Assembly (NCBI GenBank): GCA_937988885.1
Contig: CALKHR010000044.1
Location: forward strand, 1-5,511
DNA from: an uncultured Roseiflexaceae bacterium
GTDB lineage: Bacteria; Chloroflexota; Chloroflexia; Chloroflexales; Roseiflexaceae
Direction of reading: 5' to 3'
Length of the DNA: 5,511 nucleotides
Below are positions 5,355 to 5,511 of this stretch, one piece after another. The position numbers and the translations under genes were made by a program. The stretch's first letter is position 1, and every line of letters begins with the position of its first letter. Below the pieces are notes generated by a model, which searched no databases, was not told the DNA's origin, and saw only the letters and a program-made list of their open reading frames with translations.

Positions 5355-5378
5355 CTGTTGTTTCCCTCTAAACAACAG
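5355..5378. repeat. Perfect 9-bp inverted repeat upstream of the MbtH promoter
   Basis: CTGTTGTTT (5355-5363) and AAACAACAG (5370-5378) around CCCTCT. It lies 35 bp upstream of the extended -10. It could be a protein-binding operator or the terminator of an unseen gene entering from the right. It has no U-tract. Confidence 0.5.
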
Positions 5379-5452
5379 CATGTATCATCTCATCATATTT
5401 CGATTTGCAAATAATTTTAGCCAATCACGTTCCTATGGTACCTTCTTGGCAT

Positions 5453-5475
5453 CTAGTAACTAATGTTGCTACTAG
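5453..5475. repeat. Imperfect inverted repeat near the right edge
   Basis: CTAGTA (5453-5458) pairs with TACTAG (5470-5475), with one further pair past a mismatch. On the minus strand it directly follows a stop codon (5478-5476) that ends an 11-codon open frame running in from the window edge, as hairpins follow stops elsewhere in this window. Confidence 0.3.
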
Positions 5476-5511
5476 CTAAATGGTAAATGCGGCAAGTGAG
5501 CGTTTCTGCTC

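Larger units (their letters stand above)
5272..5511. other. AT-rich non-coding stretch
   Basis: This 240-bp stretch upstream of the MbtH-like gene is about 35% GC by hand count over 5281-5511, far below the rest of the window. I find no gene supported by homology. It holds the MbtH promoter and two inverted repeats. The composition suggests foreign or regulatory DNA, such as the flank of an acquired cluster. Confidence 0.6.

Noticed and set aside
5476..5511. C-terminal end of a minus-strand gene entering from the right (11 codons, then TAG at 5478-5476)
   Set aside because: Too short to show homology. Only the hairpin next to the stop hints at it.
5487..5511. Start of a plus-strand gene (ATG at 5487)
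   Set aside because: No Shine-Dalgarno and only eight codons before the edge.
5038..5511. Toxin-antitoxin, defence or mobile element at the AT-rich end
   Set aside because: The only coding sequence there is an MbtH-like protein. There is no transposase, integrase, tRNA or paired small gene.

Overview
The window reads as a piece of a bacterial chromosome. Most of it has roughly 60% GC by eye, in short, mostly monocistronic units separated by strong hairpins. The right end, from about 5100 onward, is visibly AT-richer (I counted about 46% GC across the MbtH gene and about 35% GC across 5281-5511). No phylum can be fixed from the sequence alone. The mix of moderately high GC, GTG starts, hairpins without a U-tract and an animal-like betaine-homocysteine methyltransferase would fit Chloroflexota, among others. 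This is a weak inference.

Layout from left to right. At 1-101 is the last 32 codons of a VOC/glyoxalase-fold gene (+). A hairpin that overlaps its stop codon lies between it and a convergent ohr gene (-, 190-609), which encodes an organic hydroperoxide reductase. A 261-bp divergent region (610-870) holds the ohr promoter, with an inverted repeat over its -10 box, and a near-consensus sigma70 promoter (TTGACA-17-TAGAAT). The latter serves a BHMT-like homocysteine S-methyltransferase (+, 871-1854). A 208-bp spacer contains a 16-bp hairpin and then what looks like a three-way-junction RNA fold. It leads into a monomeric-sarcosine-oxidase-type FAD enzyme (+, 2063-3238). After another hairpin comes a GNAT acetyltransferase (+, 3392-3901). 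A hairpin at 3908-3937 lies between it and a convergent Opp/Dpp-type ABC transporter ATPase (-, 3954-4958), which starts at GTG. Upstream of that, on the same strand, is a small MbtH-like protein gene (-, 5038-5271), followed by AT-rich non-coding DNA to the window edge.

How the genes may work together. BHMT plus a sarcosine/N-methyl amino acid oxidase is the enzyme pair expected for stepwise demethylation of betaine-type methylamines, feeding methyl groups to methionine and then to the one-carbon pool. The intermediate dimethylglycine step is not encoded here. Both enzymes differ from the characterised models at substrate-pocket positions, so betaine and sarcosine are not certain substrates. 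Ohr, the GNAT protein, the ABC ATPase and MbtH look like independent units. MbtH normally serves nonribosomal peptide synthetases (NRPS), and none is visible in the window. The shift in base composition there suggests the edge of an acquired segment.

I see no CRISPR array, tRNA, rRNA, transposase or phage gene. The least explained element is the structured leader between the BHMT and oxidase genes.
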